The position numbers were made by a program, and so were the translations under genes. A DNA stretch of 7,815 nt from an uncultured Lachnospiraceae bacterium (GTDB lineage: Bacteria > Bacillota > Clostridia > Lachnospirales > Lachnospiraceae): assembly GCA_947628025.1 (NCBI GenBank), contig CANQYH010000148.1, forward strand, positions 1 to 7,815, in the 5' to 3' direction. Of the stretch, positions 1 to 5,499 are shown in pieces. The notes beneath the pieces are model-generated. The model saw only the letters and a program-made list of their open reading frames with translations, made no database searches and was not told the DNA's origin. Numbering within the stretch: the first letter of the stretch is position 1; every line of letters starts with the position of its first letter.

Positions 1-55
1 GGTTATGGATGCGGATGTAGCGGTCAGTAAGCTGAGGAGAAAATATGGATTATAG
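1..55 (+). CDS. C-terminal end of a type II antitoxin (partial)
   Basis: The frame starting at base 2 is open from the window edge and ends with residues VMDADVAVSKLRRKYGL and a TAG stop at 53-55. The basic LRRKYGL-type tail resembles the C-termini of short antitoxins paired with RelE/ParE toxins. The stop lies 11 bases inside the next gene, the overlap expected of an antitoxin-toxin pair. In this kind of module the antitoxin binds and neutralises the toxin and usually represses the shared promoter. Only 17 codons are visible, so the DNA-binding domain and the antitoxin family (RelB, Phd/YefM or other) cannot be determined. The call rests mainly on position and overlap. Confidence 0.65.
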   Translation, partial: VMDADVAVSKLRRKYGL

Positions 56-359
56 GGTTGAGATCACGGATGATGCTCTGGACGATTTAGATAATATCCT
101 ATATCATATTTTGTTTACACTGAAAAATGAGCAGGCTGCCCAGAATGTGCTGGATGATTTTGATCTGACAAAAAATCATCTGGCCCGGGTTGCCGGAAGT
201 ATCAGATTATGCGAGAATCCCAGTCTGCGGGAACGGGGATATCGTCGGTTGGAGTTTCAGAAACATAATTATTTTATGATGTATCGGTTGGAGGGGGATA
301 CAGTGGTAGTGGATGCTGTTTTTCATGACTTACAGGATTTTGAAAAGAAAATGCTGTGA
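45..359 (+). CDS. Type II toxin-antitoxin system RelE/ParE family toxin
   Basis: This 104-residue protein has the length and layout of RelE/ParE toxins: an N-terminal strand (YRVEIT, residues 3-8), a long acidic helical region (about 9-48), and a C-terminal sheet with RRLEFQKHNYFMMYRLEGDTVVVDAVFHDLQD (split here as residues 67-80, 81-90 and 91-98). The Y-x-x-x-Y-R-x-E-G-D-x-V-x-V and H-D-L-Q-D pattern is typical of the family. Such toxins are either ribosome-dependent mRNA nucleases (RelE) or gyrase poisons (ParE), and the sequence alone does not decide which. The start is ATG 45, preceded by GAGGAG (34-39). It overlaps the antitoxin end, so translation is probably coupled. The TGA stop (357-359) shares its last base with the ATG of the spoIVB remnant. 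The gene appears intact. Confidence 0.88.
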   Translation: MDYRVEITDDALDDLDNILYHILFTLKNEQAAQNVLDDFDLTKNHLARVAGSIRLCENPSLRERGYRRLEFQKHNYFMMYRLEGDTVVVDAVFHDLQDFEKKML

Positions 360-526
360 TGAATGATTATGCTGGGGGAAAATATGGTTGTCCATTCCCT
401 GACACAATCATGAGCGGCAGCCCCATTATCCAGAACGGGAAACGGATCGGAGCGGTAACCCATGTGTTCATCCAGGATCCGACGAGAGGTTACGGGATTT
501 TTATTGAGAATATGCTCCAGCACTGA
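359..526 (+). pseudogene. spoIVB: 3' fragment of spoIVB (SpoIVB peptidase, S55 family), decayed
   Basis: From codon 18 (base 410) this 55-codon frame reads MSGSPIIQNGKRIGAVTHVF followed by IQDPTRGYGIFIENMLQH. That is the characteristic C-terminal end of the sporulation serine protease SpoIVB, including the GMSGSP-type motif with the catalytic serine. Full SpoIVB is about 400 residues with a PDZ domain. It is made in the forespore and triggers sigma-K activation in Bacillus. Here the PDZ domain and most of the protease domain are missing. The 17 codons before MSGSP (359-409) do not look like SpoIVB, although a short GG-TTGTCCA stretch (386-394) may be a corrupted trace of the usual GGIVQG codons. 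The frame starts on the toxin stop (overlap TGATG) with no clear ribosome site of its own. I call it a non-functional remnant; an intact copy may exist elsewhere. Confidence 0.78.
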
Positions 527-567
527 ACCGGGCAGAAACGAAAAAAGTTCCTTTGGCGGGCGCGGAA

Positions 568-711
568 ATGATCTGCGCTTTCCTCTCAGAAGATCCGGAA
601 CATCCCGCCGTGAAAGAGCAATATCAGCTGCTGAAATTTTCACTTTCCTGCTTGTGCGATGCGGGGATAGTCTGTATAATAAAGGATGTGTTTTTAGGGA
701 CCGGTTTTTGA
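568..711 (+). pseudogene. Unrecognised 47-codon reading frame, probable gene remnant
   Basis: The frame ATG 568 to TGA 709-711 encodes MICAFLSEDPEHPAVKEQYQ and then LLKFSLSCLCDAG before running into promoter sequence. The first 33 residues look protein-like (an amphipathic helix pattern, acidic DPEHPAVKEQYQLL). The frame is also open upstream to about 529 (RAETKKVPLAGAE), offset from the spoIVB remnant. The last 15 codons overlap the TATAAT promoter of guaA. There is no ribosome binding site in front of ATG 568. I do not recognise a family. The simplest reading is another broken piece of an old gene, but a chance open frame is possible. Confidence 0.25.
652..680 (+). promoter_or_regulatory. 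Sigma-A-type promoter of guaA
   Basis: A -35 element TTGTGC (652-657) is followed after 17 bases by a perfect TATAAT (675-680), predicting transcription from about 687 and a leader of about 100 nt before guaA at 788. No other promoter of this quality lies between the toxin gene and guaA. It sits inside the decayed gene debris. Confidence 0.75.
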
Positions 712-746
712 ACGTTCTTTATAACGACTTTTTCAATCAGGTCCTT
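696..746 (+). promoter_or_regulatory. Nested hairpin in the guaA 5' leader
   Basis: Three stems nest within 51 nt: AGGGACC (696-702) with GGTCCTT (740-746), one G-U pair; TTGAA (708-712) with TTCAA (732-736); and CGTT (713-716) with AACG (723-726), closing a 6-nt loop. It starts about 9 nt after the predicted transcription start. It does not show the conserved core of the purine riboswitch and it has no terminator U-tract. Any role, such as transcript stability or binding of a regulator, is inference. The stems are short and partly A-T, so chance folding is possible. Confidence 0.35.
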
Positions 747-787
747 TGGGCAGGCTGCGGAGGGTTCAGCGTACAGGAGGATGAGGC

Positions 788-2332
788 ATGGACAGAGAAA
801 AGATAATTGTGATCGATTTCGGCGGGCAGTATAATCAGCTGGTGGCGCGGCGGGTGCGCGAATGTCATGTGTACTGCGAGATCTATTCCTATAAGACGGA
901 TCTGGAGCAGATCCGGGCGATGAACCCGAAAGGGATCATTCTGACCGGCGGGCCCAACAGCTGCTATGAGGAGGGGGTTCCGTCCTGCAGGGAGGAACTG
1001 TTTGAGCTGGGCGTGCCGGTGCTGGGCTTATGTTACGGCGCGCAGCTGATGATGCATGTACTGGGAGGCCGTGTCTGTAAGGCCCCGGTCCGCGAGTATG
1101 GCCGTGTGGAGATGATGGTGGATACGTCCACCAGGCTGTTCCATGACGTGACACCGCTGACCGTCTGCTGGATGAGCCATAATGATTATATTGAGAAAAT
1201 GGCTCCGGGGTTCCGGATGATCGCCCACACGGCGGATTGCCCGGTGGCGGCGGCGCAAAATACTTCCCGGGACCTGTATGCGGTCCAGTTCCACCCGGAG
1301 GTTCTGCATACTCTGGAGGGTTCGAAGATCCTGCATAATTTTGTATATGATATCTGCGGCTGCGCCGGGGACTGGCGGATGGATTCTTTTGTGGAAACGA
1401 GTATTCAGGCGATCCGTAAAAAGGTCGGCGGGGGGAAAGTCCTTTGCGCGCTTTCCGGCGGCGTTGATTCCTCGGTGGCAGCGGTGCTGTTGTCTAAAGC
1501 CGTCGGCAGCCAGCTGACCTGCGTGTTCGTCGACCATGGTCTGCTGCGGAAGAACGAGGGCGACGAGGTGGAAGAAGTATTCGGCCCCGGCGGTCCCTAC
1601 GATCTTCGTTTTATCCGCGTCAACGCCCAGGAGCGCTTTTATGGGAAACTGAAAGGAGTGGAGGAGCCGGAGCATAAGCGGAAGATCATCGGCGAGGAGT
1701 TTATACGCGTTTTCGAGGAGGAAGCGAAGAAGATCGGAAAAGTGGATTTTCTGGTCCAGGGTACGATCTACCCGGATGTGGTGGAGAGCGGCCTGGGCGG
1801 CGAGTCCGCGGTGATCAAGTCCCATCATAACGTGGGAGGCCTGCCGGATTACGTCGATTTCAAGGAGATCATCGAGCCGCTTCGGAACTTATTTAAGGAT
1901 GAGGTGCGAAAGGTCGGCCTGGAGCTGGGGATCCCGGAAAAACTGGTGTACCGTCAGCCGTTCCCTGGACCGGGCCTGGGCATCCGTATCGTCGGCGAAG
2001 TGACGGCGGAAAAGGTGAAGATGGTCCAGGACGCGGACGCGATCTACCGGGAGGAGATTGCCGCCGCCGGTCTTGAAAAAACGCCGGATCAGTATTTTGC
2101 GGCTCTGACCAATATGCGTTCCGTCGGCGTCATGGGCGATGAGCGGACTTACGATTACGCGGTCGCGCTGCGTGCCGTGAACACGGTGGATTTCATGACC
2201 GCCGAGGCGTCTCAGATTCCCTGGGAGGTGCTGCAGCGTGTGACCAATCGGATCGTTAACGAAGTGAGCCATGTGAACCGGGTACTTTACGATATCACTT
2301 CCAAGCCGCCGGGGACGGTGGAGTTCGAGTGA
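788..2332 (+). CDS. guaA: GMP synthase (glutamine-hydrolysing)
   Basis: GuaA makes GMP from XMP, ATP and glutamine, the last step of de novo guanine nucleotide synthesis, in the cytosol. At 514 residues it has the normal full length. Residues 1-190 are a class I glutamine amidotransferase domain, with the nucleophile Cys82 in GLCYGAQ and the His169/Glu171 pair in FHPEV. The ATP pyrophosphatase domain carries the PP-loop SGGVDSS (223-229). The C-terminal dimerisation domain contains PFPGPGLGIR (391-400), GVMGDERTYDY and the ending KPPGTVEFE, close to the usual KPPATIEWE. Start ATG 788 follows AGGAGG (775-780) at 7 bases. The upstream out-of-frame ATG at 781 is not used. The gene stands alone between its own promoter (652-680) and terminator (2342-2377); guaB is not adjacent. 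No key residue is missing. Confidence 0.98.
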   Translation: MDREKIIVIDFGGQYNQLVARRVRECHVYCEIYSYKTDLEQIRAMNPKGIILTGGPNSCYEEGVPSCREELFELGVPVLGLCYGAQLMMHVLGGRVCKAPVREYGRVEMMVDTSTRLFHDVTPLTVCWMSHNDYIEKMAPGFRMIAHTADCPVAAAQNTSRDLYAVQFHPEVLHTLEGSKILHNFVYDICGCAGDWRMDSFVETSIQAIRKKVGGGKVLCALSGGVDSSVAAVLLSKAVGSQLTCVFVDHGLLRKNEGDEVEEVFGPGGPYDLRFIRVNAQERFYGKLKGVEEPEHKRKIIGEEFIRVFEEEAKKIGKVDFLVQGTIYPDVVESGLGGESAVIKSHHNVGGLPDYVDFKEIIEPLRNLFKDEVRKVGLELGIPEKLVYRQPFPGPGLGIRIVGEVTAEKVKMVQDADAIYREEIAAAGLEKTPDQYFAALTNMRSVGVMGDERTYDYAVALRAVNTVDFMTAEASQIPWEVLQRVTNRIVNEVSHVNRVLYDITSKPPGTVEFE

Positions 2333-2341
2333 TGCAATTTC

Positions 2342-2377
2342 AGGCCGGAAATCCAGTATGCGGGTTTCCGGCCTTTT
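2342..2377 (+). terminator. Rho-independent terminator of guaA
   Basis: A perfect 10-bp stem, AGGCCGGAAA (2342-2351) with TTTCCGGCCT (2365-2374), encloses a 13-nt loop and runs into TTTT (2374-2377). It begins 10 bases after the guaA stop, so guaA is probably transcribed as a single gene. Confidence 0.9.
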
Positions 2378-2465
2378 CATATGGTCCCGCAGCGCCGGTA
2401 TGATACTGAAAAATAGAATTGCGGCTGAATTAGCCTGGACGGTCCTGCCTTTCGGCGGCTGCGTA

Positions 2466-2493
2466 TTGACAAAGTGCCTCGGGGGGGTACAAT
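2466..2493 (+). promoter_or_regulatory. Sigma-A-type promoter of the secreted protein gene
   Basis: A consensus -35 TTGACA (2466-2471) is followed after a 16-base spacer, containing a run of seven G, by TACAAT (2488-2493). Transcription would start near 2500, giving a leader of about 60 nt before ATG 2559. Confidence 0.75.
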
Positions 2494-2558
2494 GTCCCTG
2501 TCGGTTCATAAAATGGAAAGGACCGAGAAAAAGACGGAGAAAGAAAGGAGAAAAGAGA

Positions 2559-3278
2559 ATGAGGAAGAGTAGTAAAACGGCGGTTGCGCTGGCGGCCGCG
2601 CTGGCTATGACAGCGGCGTCTGCCATGACGTCATGGGCGGGAAACTGGATCTACGACGGACCGGAAAGCTGGCAGTGGTGGTATCAGGAGGAGGACGGGA
2701 CCTGGCCCGCGAACACATGGAAAGAGATCGACGGGTACTGGTATCATTTTGACGACAACGGGTATCTGGATGTGGGGAACCAGAAGATCGATGGTAAGTA
2801 TTATACGCTTTTAAAAGAGCCTGCCGCCGATGTGGGCAAAATGGTTACCAGCGGCACGTGGGATTACGGATATATCGGCGAAGACGGAAGCTATGTGTGC
2901 TACGAACCCAGGCAGGCGTATAATGCTTTTTATGGATACGGAGACGTATACCTCAACACGCCCGAAGGAAATACGCTGGCTCCTGAGTGGTATACTGCGA
3001 TCTTTAATGGAGTTGCGGATCAGAGCATGTCTGTCTGGATCAACGACGGCTGGCAGAAACAGAAAGCTGCCAATACGTACGAACTTCCTGAAAATTGGCA
3101 GGAAATATGCCCGGTACCGTTTATCGATGCGCTGGTGAAATATGCCTGCGGCAGCCACAAGCCGTATACTCTTTATACGGATCCGTTGTATATGCTGGGA
3201 ACGTGGTATGAATTTAATATTTCGGAAGAGGATCATACCTTGACAGTAACGACCTGGCCTGACGGGTGGAGCGATTGA
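2559..3278 (+). CDS. Secreted protein with an N-terminal cell-wall-binding-like repeat, function unknown
   Basis: This 239-residue protein starts with a clear signal peptide: basic MRKSSK, a hydrophobic alanine-rich core (8-22) and a likely cut after SWA (residue 27). Residues 39-73 (WQWWYQEEDGTW, then WKEIDGYWYHFDDNGYL) match the aromatic W-x-x-x-x-G-x-W-Y-x-F-x-x-x-G pattern of choline/glucan cell-wall-binding repeats. There are only about one and a half units, fewer than in typical surface-anchored proteins. Residues 90-239 form a Trp/Tyr-rich region with no transmembrane helix and two cysteines (184, 197), which I do not recognise. ATG 2559 is chosen over the longer frame from 2358 because it follows AAAGGAG (2544-2550) at 8 bases, lies downstream of the promoter and begins the signal peptide. 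It is probably exported and loosely wall-associated. No partner gene is adjacent. Confidence 0.82.
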   Translation: MRKSSKTAVALAAALAMTAASAMTSWAGNWIYDGPESWQWWYQEEDGTWPANTWKEIDGYWYHFDDNGYLDVGNQKIDGKYYTLLKEPAADVGKMVTSGTWDYGYIGEDGSYVCYEPRQAYNAFYGYGDVYLNTPEGNTLAPEWYTAIFNGVADQSMSVWINDGWQKQKAANTYELPENWQEICPVPFIDALVKYACGSHKPYTLYTDPLYMLGTWYEFNISEEDHTLTVTTWPDGWSD

Positions 3279-3433
3279 AACGGATTCTCCCGGTAAAGGC
3301 GCGGCCCGATGAAGAGGCGCATACAGATATCCGCGTCTTTCGGCGCCGCGTCGAAAGGTAAAAATAATTTGCACAAAATACACGAAAAATAAAGCAATTT
3401 ATGATACCCCCCGGGTTTGCCGCTTGTAAAGCG

Positions 3434-3462
3434 AAAAAGGAGCCGTTTTTGGTTCCTTTTTT
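3434..3462 (+). terminator. Rho-independent terminator, possibly bidirectional
   Basis: AAAAAGGAGCC (3434-3444) pairs with GGTTCCTTTTT (3451-3461), with one G-U pair and a 6-nt loop, and ends in a T-tract (3457-3462). The A-run on the 5' side means it could also stop transcription from the other strand. It lies about 155 bases after the secreted protein stop and is the only good terminator before the tRNA promoter. Confidence 0.8.
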
Positions 3463-3615
3463 CGTTGGAAGATGGCAAATGAGCATGACGTCCACTGGAC
3501 CGAACAGCGAACAGATACGATCCGGTCATGGCGGAGCCGAAAACGACGGATTCGGTCGGTCGTGCGTGACATTGCGATTGCCCCGATTGGCTTTCAAAAT
3601 AAATTAAAAAAACGC

Positions 3616-3644
3616 TTGACGAAAAAGATTTCATATTGTATAAT
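3616..3644 (+). promoter_or_regulatory. Sigma-A-type promoter of tRNA-Gln
   Basis: TTGACG (3616-3621), a 17-base spacer and a perfect TATAAT (3639-3644) form a near-consensus promoter. Transcription would start about 30 bases before the tRNA 5' end at 3683. A-rich sequence just upstream (3601-3612) may act as an UP-like element. Confidence 0.85.
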
Positions 3645-3682
3645 ACAGTTTGTCGCTGTGAGAGACATTTGACAGCAGATGA

Positions 3683-3755
3683 TGGGCTATCGCCAAATGG
3701 TAAGGCAACGGACTCTGACTCCGTCATTTTCAAGGTTCGAATCCTTGTAGCCCAG
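3683..3755 (+). tRNA. tRNA-Gln (anticodon CUG)
   Basis: The cloverleaf is complete. The acceptor stem is TGGGCTA (3683-3689) with TAGCCCA (3748-3754), plus discriminator G3755. The D arm is GCC/GGC (3692-3694, 3704-3706) with GG in the loop. The anticodon stem ACGGA/TCCGT (3708-3712, 3720-3724) carries loop CTCTGAC, giving anticodon CTG at 3715-3717 after T33. The T arm is CAAGG/CCTTG with loop TTCGAAT. It reads CAG codons. The terminal CCA is not encoded and must be added after transcription. The variable loop (3725-3730) counts as six bases, slightly long for a class I tRNA. It is a stand-alone unit with its own promoter and terminator. Confidence 0.96.
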
Positions 3756-3761
3756 TTTGAT

Positions 3762-3801
3762 TAAGTCCGGTATTCTCATGAGGAATGTCGGACTTATTTT
3801 T
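3762..3801 (+). terminator. Rho-independent terminator of tRNA-Gln
   Basis: TAAGTCCG (3762-3769) pairs with CGGACTTA (3789-3796). Two G-U pairs and ATTC/GAAT (3772-3775, 3783-3786) continue the stem, and TTTTT (3797-3801) follows. It lies seven bases after the tRNA end and separates the tRNA from the thioesterase operon. Confidence 0.9.
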
Positions 3802-3919
3802 ATTCTGTTATGTCAGACAGTTTGCGCCGGTAGGCGTCTTCTTTCAGAGCGCGGCAGGTGCTTTTTTGTTTATGCGGGCATTTGCGTATTTCCGGAAGAT
3901 TCAGAAGGTGAAACGTTTT

Positions 3920-4645
3920 ATGTATCAATTTAAAAGCCGCGTCCGTTACAGTGAGACAGACATGAAAGGACGGCTGTCCGTAACCGGCATCATCAATTAT
4001 CTGCAGGATTGCTCCACGTTTCAGTCGGAGGATGTCGGATTGGGGCTCCGTTATCTGGAGGAGCGCCATCAGGCCTGGTGGCTGTCCACCTGGCAGATCG
4101 TGATCGACCGTTATCCGATGCTGGGCGAGGAGATCATGATCGGTACCTGGCCCTATGATTTTAAAGGGATCTACGGTTACCGCAATTTCTTCATTCGGGA
4201 CATGGCCGGACAATATCTGGTGCGGGCCAATTCCGTCTGGTTTCTGTTCGATACGCAGGCGGGGCGGCCGATCCGTGTGACGGAGGAACAGATCCGCGGT
4301 TACGGGAACCCGGAGCCACGGATCGAAATGGATTACGCGCCGCGGCATATCATCCTGCCTCAGGGGTATGAGACGGGGGAGATGGTCGTGGTGGCGAAAC
4401 ACCACCTGGATACCAATCATCATGTGAACAACGCTCAGTATGTGGAGATCGCGAGGGAATGGCTCCCGGACGATTTTCGTATCGCGGAGCTGAGGGTAGA
4501 GTATAAAAAAGCTGCGGTGCTGGGAGACCAGATCCTCCCTCGCGTCAGCAGGATCCAGGAAGGATATGTAGTAGCCCTGTGCGACAGCGCAGGGAATCCG
4601 CACGCGGTGATCTGGCTGCGGGAGGAGAAACAGGGCGGTATTTGA
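3920..4645 (+). CDS. Acyl-ACP thioesterase (FatA/FatB-like, double hotdog)
   Basis: This 241-residue protein matches bacterial acyl-ACP thioesterases, which release free fatty acids from acyl carrier protein in the cytosol. The N-terminal hotdog half contains RVRYSETDMKGRLSVTGIINYLQDCST (split at residues 8-20 and 21-33) and the WWLSTWQI segment. The second half carries the hallmark LDTNHHVNNAQYVE (163-176) with Asp164, Asn166 and His168, the catalytic D-x-N-x-H-V-N-N pattern. The segment LRVEYKKAAVLGD (191-203) occupies the place of the plant catalytic Cys loop, without the Cys, as in other bacterial members. ATG 3920 is chosen because AGAAGGTG (3903-3910) precedes it at 9 bases. The longer frame from 3785 begins inside the tRNA terminator. 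It leads a probable operon, with cvfB 16 bases downstream. No convincing promoter was found at 3802-3919; the best, TTGTTT/TATTTC (3866-3892), has a short 15-base spacer. Confidence 0.9.
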   Translation: MYQFKSRVRYSETDMKGRLSVTGIINYLQDCSTFQSEDVGLGLRYLEERHQAWWLSTWQIVIDRYPMLGEEIMIGTWPYDFKGIYGYRNFFIRDMAGQYLVRANSVWFLFDTQAGRPIRVTEEQIRGYGNPEPRIEMDYAPRHIILPQGYETGEMVVVAKHHLDTNHHVNNAQYVEIAREWLPDDFRIAELRVEYKKAAVLGDQILPRVSRIQEGYVVALCDSAGNPHAVIWLREEKQGGI

Positions 4646-4661
4646 GGCCGCCGGAGGGGAT

Positions 4662-5495
4662 ATGATCGAATTAGGAAAAGTGCAGGAGCTGGAAGTAGTA
4701 CGCGAAAAGAAGTTTGGCGTATACCTGGGGGAGAGTCAAGATGACGAGGCGGCAGTGCTCCTTCCCAGAAAACAGGTGCCGGAGGGAACGCAGATCGGAG
4801 ACAGGCTGACGGTATTTATTTACAAGGATTCTTCGGACCGTCTGATCGCGACGACCAGGCAGCCGCTTTTGCAGGTAGGGGAGGTAGGCGTCCTGACCGT
4901 CAAAGAAGTGGGCAGGATCGGCGCGTTTCTGGACATGGGGCTGGAAAAGGACCTTTTGCTCCCGTTTAAGGAGCAGAACCATCCTGTGCAGGCAGGAGAA
5001 CCATGTCTGGTGGCCGTTTACCGGGACAAAAGCAACCGTCTGGCGGCGACCATGAACGTGTATCATTATATGAGCAACGGTTCGCCTTACCAGAAAGATG
5101 ACTGGGTCACCGGCACGGTCTACGAGATCAACGAGCGCCTGGGGGCGTTTGTGGCCGTGGACAATATTTATTATGGAATGATCCCGGAAAAAGAGCTTTA
5201 CGGCGGCATCCATGTCGGCGATGTGGTGGAAGCCAGGGTGATGAAAGTCCGTGAAGACGGCAAGCTGGATCTGAGTCCCAGGGAGAAGTCCTACATCCAG
5301 ATCGACGCGGACGCCGACAAGGTTTTAAACGCCATCGAGGGGCACGGCGGCGTGCTTCCGTTCAATGATAAGGCGTCGCCCGAGCGGATCCGCAATGAAT
5401 TTCATCTCAGCAAGAACGCGTTTAAGCGGGCGGTTGGGCACCTGCTGAAAGAGGGAAAGATACGGATCACGGAAACCACGATCGAAAAGGTATGA
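4662..5495 (+). CDS. cvfB: S1-domain RNA-binding protein CvfB (YitL family)
   Basis: This 277-residue protein has the CvfB layout. There are three S1/OB-fold domains (about 1-65, 70-130 and 146-207), the second with VGEVGVLTVKEVGRIGAFLD and the third with VTGTVYEINERLGAFVAVD. A C-terminal winged helix (about 218-275) follows, with LPFNDKASPERIRNEFHLS and the KNAFKRAVGHLLKEGKI helix. CvfB was described in Staphylococcus aureus as an RNA-binding protein influencing virulence gene expression; in other Firmicutes its exact targets are poorly defined. ATG 4662 follows GGAGGGG (4653-4659) and gives the usual family length. It lies 16 bases after the thioesterase and 4 bases before the YitT-family gene, so the three genes are probably cotranscribed. 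Nothing is missing. Confidence 0.93.
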   Translation: MIELGKVQELEVVREKKFGVYLGESQDDEAAVLLPRKQVPEGTQIGDRLTVFIYKDSSDRLIATTRQPLLQVGEVGVLTVKEVGRIGAFLDMGLEKDLLLPFKEQNHPVQAGEPCLVAVYRDKSNRLAATMNVYHYMSNGSPYQKDDWVTGTVYEINERLGAFVAVDNIYYGMIPEKELYGGIHVGDVVEARVMKVREDGKLDLSPREKSYIQIDADADKVLNAIEGHGGVLPFNDKASPERIRNEFHLSKNAFKRAVGHLLKEGKIRITETTIEKV

Positions 5496-5499
5496 CAGC

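Larger units (their letters stand above)
3279..3682. other. Gene-free stretch between the secreted protein gene and tRNA-Gln
   Basis: No convincing gene is present on either strand; the open frames here lack ribosome binding sites and recognisable protein character. The stretch holds an imperfect hairpin, GAAGA-G-GCG (from about 3310) with CGC-G-TCTTT, without a U-tract. Further on are a terminator-like hairpin (3434-3462), about 150 bases with nothing I can identify, and the tRNA promoter (3616-3644). Confidence 0.6.

Noticed and set aside
681..787. Purine riboswitch in the guaA leader
   Set aside because: The conserved three-way-junction core sequences are not present; only simple nested stems are seen.
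462..806. Open frame of 114 codons across the spoIVB debris and guaA leader
   Set aside because: Arg/Ser-rich, no ribosome binding site, overlaps the guaA promoter and start, and lies in a different frame from the recognisable SpoIVB segment.
1028..1828. 266-codon minus-strand frame inside guaA
   Set aside because: Antisense shadow of the GC-rich guaA coding sequence; His/Arg-rich without recognisable domains.
2358..2558. 67-codon N-terminal extension of the secreted protein
   Set aside because: It begins within the guaA terminator hairpin, spans the TTGACA/TACAAT promoter, and would bury the signal peptide inside the protein.
3401..3672. Short open frames in the region before tRNA-Gln
   Set aside because: No ribosome sites, unusual composition, and they run through the terminator and the tRNA promoter.
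3785..3919. 45-codon N-terminal extension of the thioesterase
   Set aside because: It starts inside the tRNA terminator stem and lacks a ribosome site; ATG 3920 has a good one and gives the usual N-terminus.
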